Origin: Streptomyces albus subsp. albus
GTDB lineage: Bacteria > Actinomycetota > Actinomycetes > Streptomycetales > Streptomycetaceae
DNA length: 64,000 nucleotides
Direction: 5' to 3'
Assembly: GCF_000725885.1 (NCBI RefSeq)
Contig: NZ_JODR01000017.1
Span: 62,001-126,000 of the forward strand
The notes under the pieces are model-generated. The model was not told where the DNA came from. It saw only the letters and a list, made by a program, of their open reading frames with translations, and did not search any database. A program made the position numbers and the translations under genes. Of this stretch, positions 8,657 to 16,803 are shown piece by piece (within the stretch, counting starts at the first letter, position 1; each line of letters opens with the position of its first letter).

Positions 8657-9622
8657 TCAGCCTCCGTACATCCGTGCGATGACGTCCTCGATGTCCGGCT
8701 CCCGTACGGAGAGGTCCACCAGCGGGTAGTCGGCGGCGATCCGGGCGACGAGCGGTGCGGCGCTCGCCGAGGCGGGGAAGGCCAGCCACTGGCGCGGCCC
8801 CTGCGTACGGACCGTGCGCGCACCCGGTATCCCCTCGATCGGGGGAAGCTCGCGCTCCAGGTCCACCACCAGGGTGCGCTCGCTGCGGCCCGCCTCGTGC
8901 AGCCCCGCAAGGGCGCCGTCGTACAGCAGCCGGCCGTGGTCGATGACCACGACCCGTTCGCACAGGTACTCGATGTCGCTGAGGTCGTGGGTGGTCAGCA
9001 GCACGGTGGTGCCGCGCTCGGCGTTCAGCCGCAGCAGGAACTCCCGTACCCGCGCCTTGCTCAGCACGTCCAGCCCGATCGTCGGCTCGTCCAGGTACAG
9101 CACGTCCGGGTCGTGCAGCAGCGCGGCCGTGATGTCGCCGCGCATCCGCTGCCCGAGCGAGAGCTGCCGCACCGGGACGTCCAGCAGCCCGTCCAGCTCC
9201 AGCAGCTCCACGCAGCGGGCGAGGTTCTCCTCGAACCGGTCGCGCGGGATGCGGTACATACGGCGCACCAGCCGGTAGGAGTCGCGCAGCGGCAGGTCCC
9301 ACCACAAAGTGGTGCGCTGTCCGAAGACGACACCGATACGGCGCACCAGCCGGGTGCGCTCCCGCCACGGGTCCGTCCCGGCGACGCGCAGCCGCCCGCC
9401 GCTGGGGGTGAGGATGCCGGTGAGCATCTTGATGGTGGTGGACTTGCCGGCGCCGTTGGGCCCGATGAAACCGGCCATCTCGCCGCGCCGCAGCCGGAAG
9501 GAGACCCCGTCGACCGCCCGCACCTCGCTGGTGGTCCGGCGCAGCCACCCTGTTCTGCGGCGCACCCGGAACGTCTTGGTCAGGTCCGTCACGTCGATGA
9601 ACGCCTCGTCGGTCGTCGGCAC
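8657..9622 (-). CDS. ABC transporter ATP-binding protein
   Basis: 321 aa. A single nucleotide-binding domain with Walker A GPNGAGKST, signature LSLGQRMRG, Walker B VLYLDEPTIGLD and the switch TTHDL, plus a C-terminal extension of about 90 residues. The Q-loop region carries VVFGQRTTLWWDLP, typical of the ATPases paired with PF06182 (formerly DUF990) permeases. It is the last gene of a three-gene operon with two permeases, 16 bp behind the second one. It powers export or membrane insertion of an unknown substrate. Confidence 0.93.
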   Translation of the reverse strand: MPTTDEAFIDVTDLTKTFRVRRRTGWLRRTTSEVRAVDGVSFRLRRGEMAGFIGPNGAGKSTTIKMLTGILTPSGGRLRVAGTDPWRERTRLVRRIGVVFGQRTTLWWDLPLRDSYRLVRRMYRIPRDRFEENLARCVELLELDGLLDVPVRQLSLGQRMRGDITAALLHDPDVLYLDEPTIGLDVLSKARVREFLLRLNAERGTTVLLTTHDLSDIEYLCERVVVIDHGRLLYDGALAGLHEAGRSERTLVVDLERELPPIEGIPGARTVRTQGPRQWLAFPASASAAPLVARIAADYPLVDLSVREPDIEDVIARMYGG

Positions 9623-9638
9623 GGCCCGCCGTCCTCTC

Positions 9639-10478
9639 TCAGTTTCCCGTGCTGCGGTACGCCCGCAGCCCCGCCCGCCACACCAGCCCGGCCACCAGAC
9701 AGCACACGAGCGCGACGGCGGGCGCGGCCAGGTCCGCCCAGCCCGGCAGGCCCAGCGGATCGTCGCGGCCCAGCATCCGCAGGGCGGGCAGCCAGTTCAC
9801 GAACGCCAGCGGCACCACGAACGTCACCCCGCGCACCAGCTCCTTGCCGAAGACGGTGGGCGGGTACTGGAGCACCGTCGTACCGCCGTAGGTGAAGGCG
9901 TTCTGCACCTCCGCGGCGTCCTGCGCCCAGAACTGGAACGCACCGCCGACGACGAACAGACACCCGAAGATGACGCCCCCGCACAGCAGCATCGAGACCA
10001 GCAGCGCCACCCGCCCCGCCGTCCAGTCCAGCTCCAGCCGCGTCAGCGCCCAGCCCAGTACGAGCGTCCCCTGGAGGATGCGGCCCAGCCGGCGCAGCGC
10101 GAAGCGGTCGGCCGCCACCTGGCTGAGGACGGGCACGGGCCGGGTGAGCAGGACGTCCATGGTGCCGTCGCGCACCCGGCGGCCGACCCGCTCGGCCGTG
10201 CCCAGGATCAGGTCGGCCAGCCCGAAGGCGACGCAGGCGGTGCCGTAGAGGAAGGCGACCTCCGGCAGCGAGAAGCCGCCGAGCGCGTCCACCTGGGAGA
10301 ACATCAGCATGATCGCGACGAAGTCGAGGGCCGTGGTGGCGAAGTTGGCCGCCAGCATCATCCAGAACGAGGCCCGGTACGCCCATGAGGAACGGATCCA
10401 CATGGCCGCGATGAAGCCGTACGCACGCACCCCCCACACGGCGCGGCCCAGCACCTTGCGGACCCGGCCCGCCGCCAT
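9639..10478 (-). CDS. ABC-2 type permease (PF06182-like), second subunit
   Basis: About 279 aa with six predicted membrane segments, among them FWMMLAANFATTALDFVAI and PAVALVCCLVAGLVW. The conserved patch GTMDVLLTRPVPVLSQ is shared in layout with the partner permease (GDIAVDLYRPVDLQL), which shows the two are paralogous half-transporters. ATG at 10478 and GTG at 10490 are both possible; the GTG would overlap the preceding stop codon (GTGGCTGA), implying translational coupling. It forms a heterodimeric channel with its neighbour and the ATPase. Confidence 0.9.
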   Translation of the reverse strand: MAAGRVRKVLGRAVWGVRAYGFIAAMWIRSSWAYRASFWMMLAANFATTALDFVAIMLMFSQVDALGGFSLPEVAFLYGTACVAFGLADLILGTAERVGRRVRDGTMDVLLTRPVPVLSQVAADRFALRRLGRILQGTLVLGWALTRLELDWTAGRVALLVSMLLCGGVIFGCLFVVGGAFQFWAQDAAEVQNAFTYGGTTVLQYPPTVFGKELVRGVTFVVPLAFVNWLPALRMLGRDDPLGLPGWADLAAPAVALVCCLVAGLVWRAGLRAYRSTGN

Positions 10479-10482
10479 GGCC

Positions 10483-11307
10483 TCAGCCACCCTGGACCAC
10501 CACCTTGCGGGTCGCCAGGGCCTGCAGGAGCCGGCCCGCGGCCAGCAGCACCACCGCCCACACCGCCTGGAAGGCGAGCCCCGCCAGGGCCCCGCCGGGC
10601 TGGGTGCCCAGCAGGACATCGGCGGGCACCTGGAGCGTCGCGGCCCACGGCAGCTGCCGCGCCACGTCGCCGAACTCGCCGGGGAAGACGTTCAGCGGCA
10701 GCAGCATCCCCGAGAAGAACATGCTCAGCAGCGTGGACAGGGCGCTCAGTCCCGTGGAGTCCAGCAGCCAGAACCCGCACAGCGCCCACAGGTAGCGCAC
10801 CGCGAAGCTGACGACGACCGCCAGCAGTACGGAGAGCAGGAACAGCGCCCACACGAGGGGGGAGGCCGGCAGCGCCAGGTCGAAGACGAGCGCCCCCGCG
10901 ACCATCGGCACCACCCCGCGGCCCACCAGCTGGAAGGCGGCCCTGCCCAGGTCGTGGGCGAGCCACCACAGCTGGAGGTCCACGGGCCGGTACAGGTCGA
11001 CGGCGATGTCGCCGTTGCGGATCCGTTCGTGGAGCTCGTCCTGGAAGCCGCCGCCCATCAGCGCGGCGGCGGCCAGCAGCGCCTGACCGGTCCAGACGAA
11101 GGTCAGCGCCTGTGACTGGCCGTAACCGCCCAGCTGCGGACGCTCGTGCCACAGAGCGATGAACGTATAGGCGAGAATGAACCCGAAGACGGTGTTGGTG
11201 AAGACGCCGGCCGCCGTGGCGACGCGGTAGGTGGCGTACCGCCGGAAGCCGCTCGCGGCCACGGCAAGATTGAGGCGGAGCAGATGCATCCTTTCGCGCT
11301 CCTCCAC
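10483..11307 (-). CDS. ABC-2 type permease (PF06182-like), first subunit
   Basis: 274 aa, six predicted membrane segments (for example TNTVFGFILAYTFIALW and SPLVWALFLLSVLLAVVVS). It contains the cytoplasmic loop IRNGDIAVDLYRPVDLQLWW, the counterpart of the loop in the next permease. ATG at 11289 (MHLLRLNL) is an alternative start. It is the first gene of the exporter operon and diverges from the penicillin-binding protein gene. Confidence 0.9.
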   Translation of the reverse strand: MEERERMHLLRLNLAVAASGFRRYATYRVATAAGVFTNTVFGFILAYTFIALWHERPQLGGYGQSQALTFVWTGQALLAAAALMGGGFQDELHERIRNGDIAVDLYRPVDLQLWWLAHDLGRAAFQLVGRGVVPMVAGALVFDLALPASPLVWALFLLSVLLAVVVSFAVRYLWALCGFWLLDSTGLSALSTLLSMFFSGMLLPLNVFPGEFGDVARQLPWAATLQVPADVLLGTQPGGALAGLAFQAVWAVVLLAAGRLLQALATRKVVVQGG

Positions 11308-11504
11308 CGTCTTCCTAGTAGCACTTCCGTGCGAGAACCGAGCCTGGGCAAGCGAGGAAGCTTAGTGCGGGGCCGGGCGGGTGACCACCGAATATTCACC
11401 GGTCCCCGCGGCCCCTGGGCTCGTTCCGCGGTGCGGAGGGTGCGAAAGTGTTCTACGGGGCGTACCACGAATCGCCCGCCATTGGACGAGGAGTCCCTGC
11501 AGAC

Positions 11505-14500
11505 ATGAGTGACGAGCCGAAACGCGACGCCGAAGGCCGAGAGCCGGAGTCGGACGGCCCGCCAGGAAAGAACCCGCCCCACAAGGACGCCCGGCCCCGG
11601 GGCGCCGCCCCGAAGAACGGCCCCGACCGGGGCAAGGGCACCCCCGACGACGCCCCCGGCGGCAACACCGGGGGTGCCCCCGGTGGTACCCCCGGCGAGA
11701 GGGACACCCCCGCCGCGCGCGGTACCTCCGGCAAGGGCGGCGACGCAGGGAAGAGCGGCAGTACCGGCAAGAGCGGCGGCACCAGTATGAGCGGCAGCTC
11801 CGGAGAGAGCGGCGGTACCGGCAAGAACGGCCCCGCGGACAAGAGCGGCCCCGCCGCCGAGGGTGCCTCCGGCACGGAAGGAGCCCCCGCCAAGGGGGCC
11901 GCCGCGCCCGGTGGCAACGGTGCCAAGGGGAGAGGCGGCAAGACCGGCGCTCCCACGGGTTCCGCCACCCCGGCGGAGGGCACCCCGAAGGGCACCGCCC
12001 CCGGGGGCACCCCGGCGCGGCCCGTCTCGTCGAAGGGCGCGGCGGCCGGCAAGAGCGCCGGCGACGGTGGTTCCCCCGCCAAGGGCACCCCGCCCGTCCC
12101 GGGAGCCCCCGGCAAGGCCACACCCACCGGTGCCGCACCCGGCAAGGGCGCACCCGACGGCGGCACCCCCGCCAAGGGCACCCCCGACAGCGGCGTACCC
12201 GGCAAAGCCACCCCCGGCAAGGGCGTACCCGCGGGCAGCCCCGCAGGCAAGGGCGTACCCGCAGGCGGCGCCCCCACAGGCAAGGTGCCCGCTGGAGGCG
12301 GGCCCGGTGCCGAGGAGACGGCTCTGCTCCAGCAGGCGGGCAGGCTCTCGGACGGCCCGGGTGCGGAGCGGACCCCGCCCCCGGACGGCAAGGGCAAGAA
12401 GAAGGGCCGGGAGAAGCGGCAGAAGCGGCGCCGCACCGGCTGGCGTCGGCTGCTGCCGACCTGGCGCATGGTGCTGGGCGGCGTCCTGCTGATCGTGCTG
12501 CTCGTCTCGGGCGCGCTGGTCGCCGGCTATCTGCTGGTGAGCATCCCGGCCCCGAACAAGGCGGCTGCCGCGCAGACGAACGTCTTCCTGTACGCGGACG
12601 GCACCCAGATCGCCCGGGACGGGGACGTCAACCGGGAGATCGTGCCGCTGAGCAAGGTGCCCAAGAAGACGCAGCACGCGGTGCTGGCGGCGGAGGACCG
12701 CGACTTCTACCACGAGTCGGCGGTGGACCCGCAGGCCATGCTCCGCGCGGGCTGGAACATGCTGACCGGTGGTGAGCGCCAGTCCGGCTCGACGATCACC
12801 CAGCAGTACGTGAAGAACTACTACCTGAGCCAGGACCAGACGGTCACGCGGAAGGCGAAGGAGTTCTTCATCGCGCTGAAGCTGGACAACGAGGTCGGCA
12901 AGAACGACATCCTGGCCGGCTATCTGAACACCAGCTACTTCGGCCGCAACGCGTACGGCATCCAGTCGGCCGCGCACGCCTACTACGGCAAGGACGTCGG
13001 TGATCTGACCACCGCCGAGAGCGCCTATCTGGCGGCGCTGGTCAACTCGCCGAACGCCTACGACACCCGCGTGCACCCGGAGAACAAGGGGCGCGCGGTG
13101 GCCCGCTGGAACTATGTGCTGGACGGCATGGTGACCAAGGGCTGGCTGAGCAAGAGCGAGCGGCAGGGGCTGAAGTTCCCCGAGCCGGAGGCTCCCAAGC
13201 CGCCCCGGAACATGTCGGGCGAGCGCGGCTACCTGGTCGAGGCGGTGAAGAACCACCTCATCGAGAACAAGATCATCGACGAGCGGCGGCTGCGGGCCGG
13301 CGGCTTCCGGATCACCACGACGTTCCAGCCGAAGAAGCAGAAGGCGATGCGGGACGCCGTGAACGACGAGCTGATGTCGCAGCTCGACAAGAAGAACCGC
13401 AAGATCGACAAGTACGTCCGGGCGGGCGGCACCTCGGTGGACCCGAAGACCGGCAAGGTCGTCGCCATGTACGGCGGCATCGGCTACACCGAGCAGTACA
13501 CCAACAGCGCCACCAGCCGTGAGTACCAGGTCGGTTCGACGTTCAAGCCGTTCGTCTTCACCTCGGCCCTGCAGAACAAGGCCACGACGCAGGACGGCCG
13601 GCCGATCAAGCTGAACACGGTCTACGACGGCACGAACCGGCGCGAGGTGGTCAGCAACGGCCAGGGCACCGGCTACGCACCGGCCAACGAGGACCAGCGG
13701 TCCTACGGCCGGATCCCGGTCACCACGGCCATGGACAAGTCCGTCAACAGCGTCTTCGCCCAGATGGGCATCGACGTCGGCCCGAAGAAGGTCAAGAAGA
13801 CGGCGACCGACCTGGGCGTGCCCGCGGCGGGCACCCAGATGCCCGAGGACGGTTCCATCTCGCTGGGTGTCGCCACCGCCTCGACGCTCGACATGGCCGA
13901 GGCGTACGCCACGCTCGCCAACCACGGCAAGCACGGCCACTACACGATGGTGGAGAAGATCACCCGCGGTGGCGAGGTGGTCAAGCTGCCGGACCGCGAC
14001 GTCAAGCAGGCCGTGCCGCGGGCCGCGGCCGACACCACGACGGCCGCACTGCGCAGCGTGGTGGAGGGCGGCACCGGCCAGGCGGCGAAGGCCGCGGGGC
14101 GTCCGGCGGCGGGCAAGACGGGTACCGCCGAGGAGGACAAGGCGGCCTGGTTCGCCGGCTTCACCCCGGATCTGTCCACCGTGATCAGCGTGATGGGCAA
14201 GGACCCCAAGGACGGCGCCCAGAAGCCGCTGTACGGGGCGGGCGGGCAGGCCCGGGTCAACGGTGGCGGCTTCCCGGCGCAGATCTGGGGCGCGTACACC
14301 AAGGCGGCACTGGAGGGGCGTCCGGTCAAGAAGTTCGACCTGGACACCTCGGGCAACGGCAGCGTGCCGAGTTCCGAGGCGCCGGATCCCTCGGACACGG
14401 CGAGCGCACCGCCCAGTTCCGAGGGGCCCAGCGACAGCCCGAGCCAGTCGCAGCAGCCGAGCGACGACCCCCCGTCGTCGCACGAGCCGCCGCCCTCGCA

Positions 14501-14678
14501 GGAGCCGACGTCCGATCCGCCGAGCCCGCCGGGGATCGGCGGGGTCGACGGCGGTGACCCGGGCGGCAGCCCCGGCGGCAACGGCGACCCGGGCGGCAGC
14601 CCCGGCGGCAACGGTGATCCCGGCGGCATCGGCGGTGACCCGGGCAACGCCTGGGACGGCGGCGCGCGCGAGCACTGA
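11505..14678 (+). CDS. Bifunctional (class A) penicillin-binding protein with long disordered N-terminus
   Basis: 1057 aa from ATG at 11505, 11 bases after GAGGAG. Residues 1-about 290 are low-complexity Gly/Pro/Ala/Lys repeats (PGKG, GTPAKG). A Lys/Arg-rich patch (about 295-318) and one membrane helix (about 320-345) follow. The GT51 transglycosylase domain has EDRDFYHE (about 396) and GGSTITQQY-like GSTITQQYVKN. The transpeptidase domain shows STFK (about 677), SVN (about 745) and KTGT (about 870). The C-terminal about 120 residues are Ser/Pro-rich and end in GGSPGGNGDP repeats. It polymerises and cross-links peptidoglycan outside the membrane. The tails are far longer than in ordinary class A PBPs. 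Confidence 0.95.
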   Translation: MSDEPKRDAEGREPESDGPPGKNPPHKDARPRGAAPKNGPDRGKGTPDDAPGGNTGGAPGGTPGERDTPAARGTSGKGGDAGKSGSTGKSGGTSMSGSSGESGGTGKNGPADKSGPAAEGASGTEGAPAKGAAAPGGNGAKGRGGKTGAPTGSATPAEGTPKGTAPGGTPARPVSSKGAAAGKSAGDGGSPAKGTPPVPGAPGKATPTGAAPGKGAPDGGTPAKGTPDSGVPGKATPGKGVPAGSPAGKGVPAGGAPTGKVPAGGGPGAEETALLQQAGRLSDGPGAERTPPPDGKGKKKGREKRQKRRRTGWRRLLPTWRMVLGGVLLIVLLVSGALVAGYLLVSIPAPNKAAAAQTNVFLYADGTQIARDGDVNREIVPLSKVPKKTQHAVLAAEDRDFYHESAVDPQAMLRAGWNMLTGGERQSGSTITQQYVKNYYLSQDQTVTRKAKEFFIALKLDNEVGKNDILAGYLNTSYFGRNAYGIQSAAHAYYGKDVGDLTTAESAYLAALVNSPNAYDTRVHPENKGRAVARWNYVLDGMVTKGWLSKSERQGLKFPEPEAPKPPRNMSGERGYLVEAVKNHLIENKIIDERRLRAGGFRITTTFQPKKQKAMRDAVNDELMSQLDKKNRKIDKYVRAGGTSVDPKTGKVVAMYGGIGYTEQYTNSATSREYQVGSTFKPFVFTSALQNKATTQDGRPIKLNTVYDGTNRREVVSNGQGTGYAPANEDQRSYGRIPVTTAMDKSVNSVFAQMGIDVGPKKVKKTATDLGVPAAGTQMPEDGSISLGVATASTLDMAEAYATLANHGKHGHYTMVEKITRGGEVVKLPDRDVKQAVPRAAADTTTAALRSVVEGGTGQAAKAAGRPAAGKTGTAEEDKAAWFAGFTPDLSTVISVMGKDPKDGAQKPLYGAGGQARVNGGGFPAQIWGAYTKAALEGRPVKKFDLDTSGNGSVPSSEAPDPSDTASAPPSSEGPSDSPSQSQQPSDDPPSSHEPPPSQEPTSDPPSPPGIGGVDGGDPGGSPGGNGDPGGSPGGNGDPGGIGGDPGNAWDGGAREH

Positions 14679-14683
14679 ACGGC

Positions 14684-14729
14684 GGAGCGGCCCGGGGTGG
14701 TGATCTGAGCCACCACCCCGGGCCGCTCC
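14684..14729 (+). terminator. Rho-independent-like terminator after the PBP gene
   Basis: A perfect 19-bp inverted repeat (GGAGCGGCCCGGGGTGGTG and its complement) with an 8-base loop starts 5 bp after the PBP stop codon and is followed by CTTTG. Confidence 0.85.
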
Positions 14730-14775
14730 CTTTGCTACGGTCCAAGGGCCGGTCCCCGCACAGGTCGGGACCGGT

Positions 14776-14816
14776 CCCGACGAGACGCGCCGTACCGGGC
14801 AGAGCAAAGACGACGC
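14776..14816 (+). promoter_or_regulatory. Guanidine-III (ykkC-III) riboswitch
   Basis: The segment begins CCCGACGAG, continues ACGCGCCGTACCGGG, and ends AGACGACGC after AGAGCAA. It matches the ykkC-III consensus, an H-type pseudoknot. P1 is CCCG paired with CGGG, with the conserved ACGAG at the start of its loop. P2 forms between GCGCCGT in the loop and ACGACGC downstream, with one C-A mismatch. It lies 33 bases upstream of a Gdx/SugE-type gene, the classic target. Guanidinium binding would then switch on the exporter. Identification is by eye against the remembered consensus. Confidence 0.85.
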
Positions 14817-14849
14817 ACCCCCGCAGTCGTACGCAACGGAGGTGCCGTC

Positions 14850-15170
14850 ATGGCCTGGATCATGCTTGTCGTCGCCGGTCTCGTCGAGGTCACCTGGGCG
14901 ATCGGTCTCAAATTCACCGAGGGCTTCACCCGGCTGTGGCCCAGCGTCTTCACCGTGGCGGGGTTCGCCACGAGCATGGTGCTGCTGTCGCTGGCCGCCA
15001 AGAGCCTGCCGATCGGGACGGCCTACGGCGTGTGGGTCGGCATCGGTGCGGCCGGCGCCGCGGTCGTCGGCATGCTGGCGCTGGGCGAACCCGTCACGGC
15101 GGGCCGCCTCTTCTTCATCGGGCTGCTGCTGGTCTCGGTGATCGGTCTGAAACTCACCTCGGGCCACTGA
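14850..15170 (+). CDS. sugE: SMR-family guanidinium exporter (Gdx/SugE)
   Basis: 106 aa, the usual SMR length, with four membrane helices. The first helix carries the essential Glu (VAGLVEVTWAIGLKFTEGF), with the Gdx-type WAIGLK rather than the drug-type EmrE pattern. GTAYGVWVGIGAAGA and GEPVTAGRLFFIG are also Gdx hallmarks. These proteins swap guanidinium for protons across the inner membrane as antiparallel dimers. The guanidine-III riboswitch directly upstream supports the substrate assignment. A good ACGGAGGTG ribosome site precedes the ATG. Confidence 0.93.
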   Translation: MAWIMLVVAGLVEVTWAIGLKFTEGFTRLWPSVFTVAGFATSMVLLSLAAKSLPIGTAYGVWVGIGAAGAAVVGMLALGEPVTAGRLFFIGLLLVSVIGLKLTSGH

Positions 15171-15220
15171 GCGGCCACGGGCGCAGCAGGTGCCCCCGCA
15201 AGGCGCAAGGGGGTGTCGCG

Positions 15221-15262
15221 GGGCGCCGTGCGGTTCCCTTCCCGGGGAGCCGCACGGCGCCC
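15221..15262. terminator. Bidirectional terminator between sugE and the GroES-like gene
   Basis: A 13-bp inverted repeat (GGGCGCCGTGCGG with its complement) encloses a 16-base loop between the two convergent genes. Confidence 0.7.
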
Positions 15263-15267
15263 GGGTG

Positions 15268-15621
15268 TCACAGGTAGAGGCCGGTCGAGTCGTCGGTGTC
15301 CTGGAGGCGTTCGGCCGCCACGGCGTGCAGGTCGCGTTCCCGCATCAGGACGTAGGCGACTCCGCGTACCTCGACCTCGGCGCGGTCCTCGGGGTCGTAC
15401 AGCACCCGGTCGCCGGGCTCGACCGTCCGTACGTTCTGTCCGACGGCGACGACTTCGGCCCAGTCCAGCTTGCGTCCTACGGCCGCCGTCGCGGGGATCA
15501 CGATGCCGCCGGAGGACCGGCGCTCGCCCTCGCTGGTGTCGGTCCGGACGAGCACGCGGTCGTGCAGCATGCGGATCGGCAACTTCTCATGTTGTGCGGA
15601 GGCAGGGGTCTTTGGGCTCAC
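15268..15621 (-). CDS. GroES-like co-chaperonin family protein
   Basis: 117 aa. It has the Cpn10 fold pattern: IRMLHDRVLVRTD at the start, SGGIVIPATA for the mobile loop and AEVVAVGQNVRTVEPGDRVLYD. It is longer than GroES at the C-terminus and stands apart from any groEL, so it is a divergent paralogue and not the main co-chaperonin. Its partner is unknown. A DUF3618 gene lies 22 bp upstream on the same strand and may be co-transcribed. Confidence 0.85.
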   Translation of the reverse strand: MSPKTPASAQHEKLPIRMLHDRVLVRTDTSEGERRSSGGIVIPATAAVGRKLDWAEVVAVGQNVRTVEPGDRVLYDPEDRAEVEVRGVAYVLMRERDLHAVAAERLQDTDDSTGLYL

Positions 15622-15643
15622 CGGAAGACCGTATCTCAGCCTC

Positions 15644-16048
15644 TCAGTGGCGTCGGCGGCGAGCCGCCCGACGGGACGCCGGCTTGCGGCGGGAGGAGAC
15701 GGCGAGGGCGCCGCCGGCCAGCGCGAGGACGAGCACCGCGACGGGCACGATGCGCTCCACCCTGGGGGCGCCGTCCTCGGTGACGAACTGGGCGCGCACG
15801 TCGCTGACCGCGCGGTTGGCGACGACGTACGCGCGTCCCGCCGTGCGGTCCACCGCGGCGGCGGCCTTGGCCTTGGCGTCGCCGATGATCGTCTTCGGGT
15901 GCACGCGTACGGCGATCTCGTCGAGCGCTGCCGCGAGATCCTGCCGCCTGCGGACGATGTCCGCCTCGATGTCCGCGGGGGTCCTGGCTTCCGGCACCGA
16001 GCTGCCTCCGTCGCTGTCAGTCCTGCGTCCTACCGTGTTGACGGCCAT
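15644..16048 (-). CDS. DUF3618 domain membrane-anchored protein
   Basis: 134 aa from ATG at 16048. The DUF3618 core is PADIEADIVRRRQDLAAALD and EIAVRVHPKTIIGDAKAK (residues about 25-70). One C-terminal membrane helix (IVPVAVLVLALAGGALAVS) is followed by a very basic tail. Such proteins are common in actinomycetes and often sit next to phage-holin-like (DUF1469) partners; no such partner is present here. The role is unknown. Confidence 0.85.
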   Translation of the reverse strand: MAVNTVGRRTDSDGGSSVPEARTPADIEADIVRRRQDLAAALDEIAVRVHPKTIIGDAKAKAAAAVDRTAGRAYVVANRAVSDVRAQFVTEDGAPRVERIVPVAVLVLALAGGALAVSSRRKPASRRAARRRRH

Positions 16049-16265
16049 CCTGTCAGCTCGCCCGGCCCGATGCCCCACGGCACCCCCGATCGGCGGCTTT
16101 TGGCTACGCTCGGGCAGGGTGAGCCCGGTGCCGTCGCCACCGCACCGTACCGGCGGGTAGGGGTGTGGGCCGCACACCGGCGGCACGACACCACCGGTGG
16201 GTACCGCGGCGGGCACCGGAGGAAACACAGCGCACGCAGTGACCGCCCCAGTGAAGGAGCCCCCG

Positions 16266-16742
16266 ATGAGCCAGCGTCTTCAGCCCGGCGATGCCGCCCC
16301 CGACTTCACGCTCCCCGACGCCGACGGCAACAAGGTGTCGCTGGCCGGCCACCGGGGCCGCAAGGTGATCGTCTACTTCTACCCGGCGGCGCTGACCCCG
16401 GGCTGCACCAAGCAGGCGTGCGACTTCACCGACAATCTGGAGCTGCTGGCCGGCCAGGGCTACGACGTGATCGGCATCTCGCCGGACAAGCCGGAGAAGC
16501 TGGCGAAGTTCCGGGAGAAGGAGTCCCTGAAGGTCACGCTCGTCGGCGACCCGGACAAGGAGACGATGCAGGCGTACGGCGCCTTCGGCGAGAAGAAGCT
16601 GTACGGCAAGACCGTCACCGGCGTCATCCGGTCCACGGTGATCGTGGACGAGGAGGGCAAGGTCGAACGTGCGCTCTACAACGTGAAGGCCACCGGCCAC
16701 GTCGCCAAGCTGATCAAGGACCTGGGGCTGGCCTCGGAGTGA
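16266..16742 (+). CDS. bcp: Thioredoxin-dependent thiol peroxidase (Bcp/PrxQ)
   Basis: 158 aa. Thioredoxin-fold peroxiredoxin. The peroxidatic Cys is in LTPGCTKQACDF, with the PrxQ resolving Cys five residues on. It reduces hydrogen peroxide and organic peroxides with thioredoxin in the cytosol. The ATG at 16266 follows AAGGAG. It diverges from the DUF3618 gene. Confidence 0.94.
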   Translation: MSQRLQPGDAAPDFTLPDADGNKVSLAGHRGRKVIVYFYPAALTPGCTKQACDFTDNLELLAGQGYDVIGISPDKPEKLAKFREKESLKVTLVGDPDKETMQAYGAFGEKKLYGKTVTGVIRSTVIVDEEGKVERALYNVKATGHVAKLIKDLGLASE

Positions 16743-16803
16743 TCTGAGGCACCCGGACGGGCCGAGCGTGCTTCGTCCCGTCCGGGTGCGGTACTCATGA
16801 GGG

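Noticed and set aside
11103..15167. 1354-codon minus-strand open frame
   Set aside because: It runs antisense through the PBP, riboswitch and sugE genes; it is an artefact of GC-rich codon bias.
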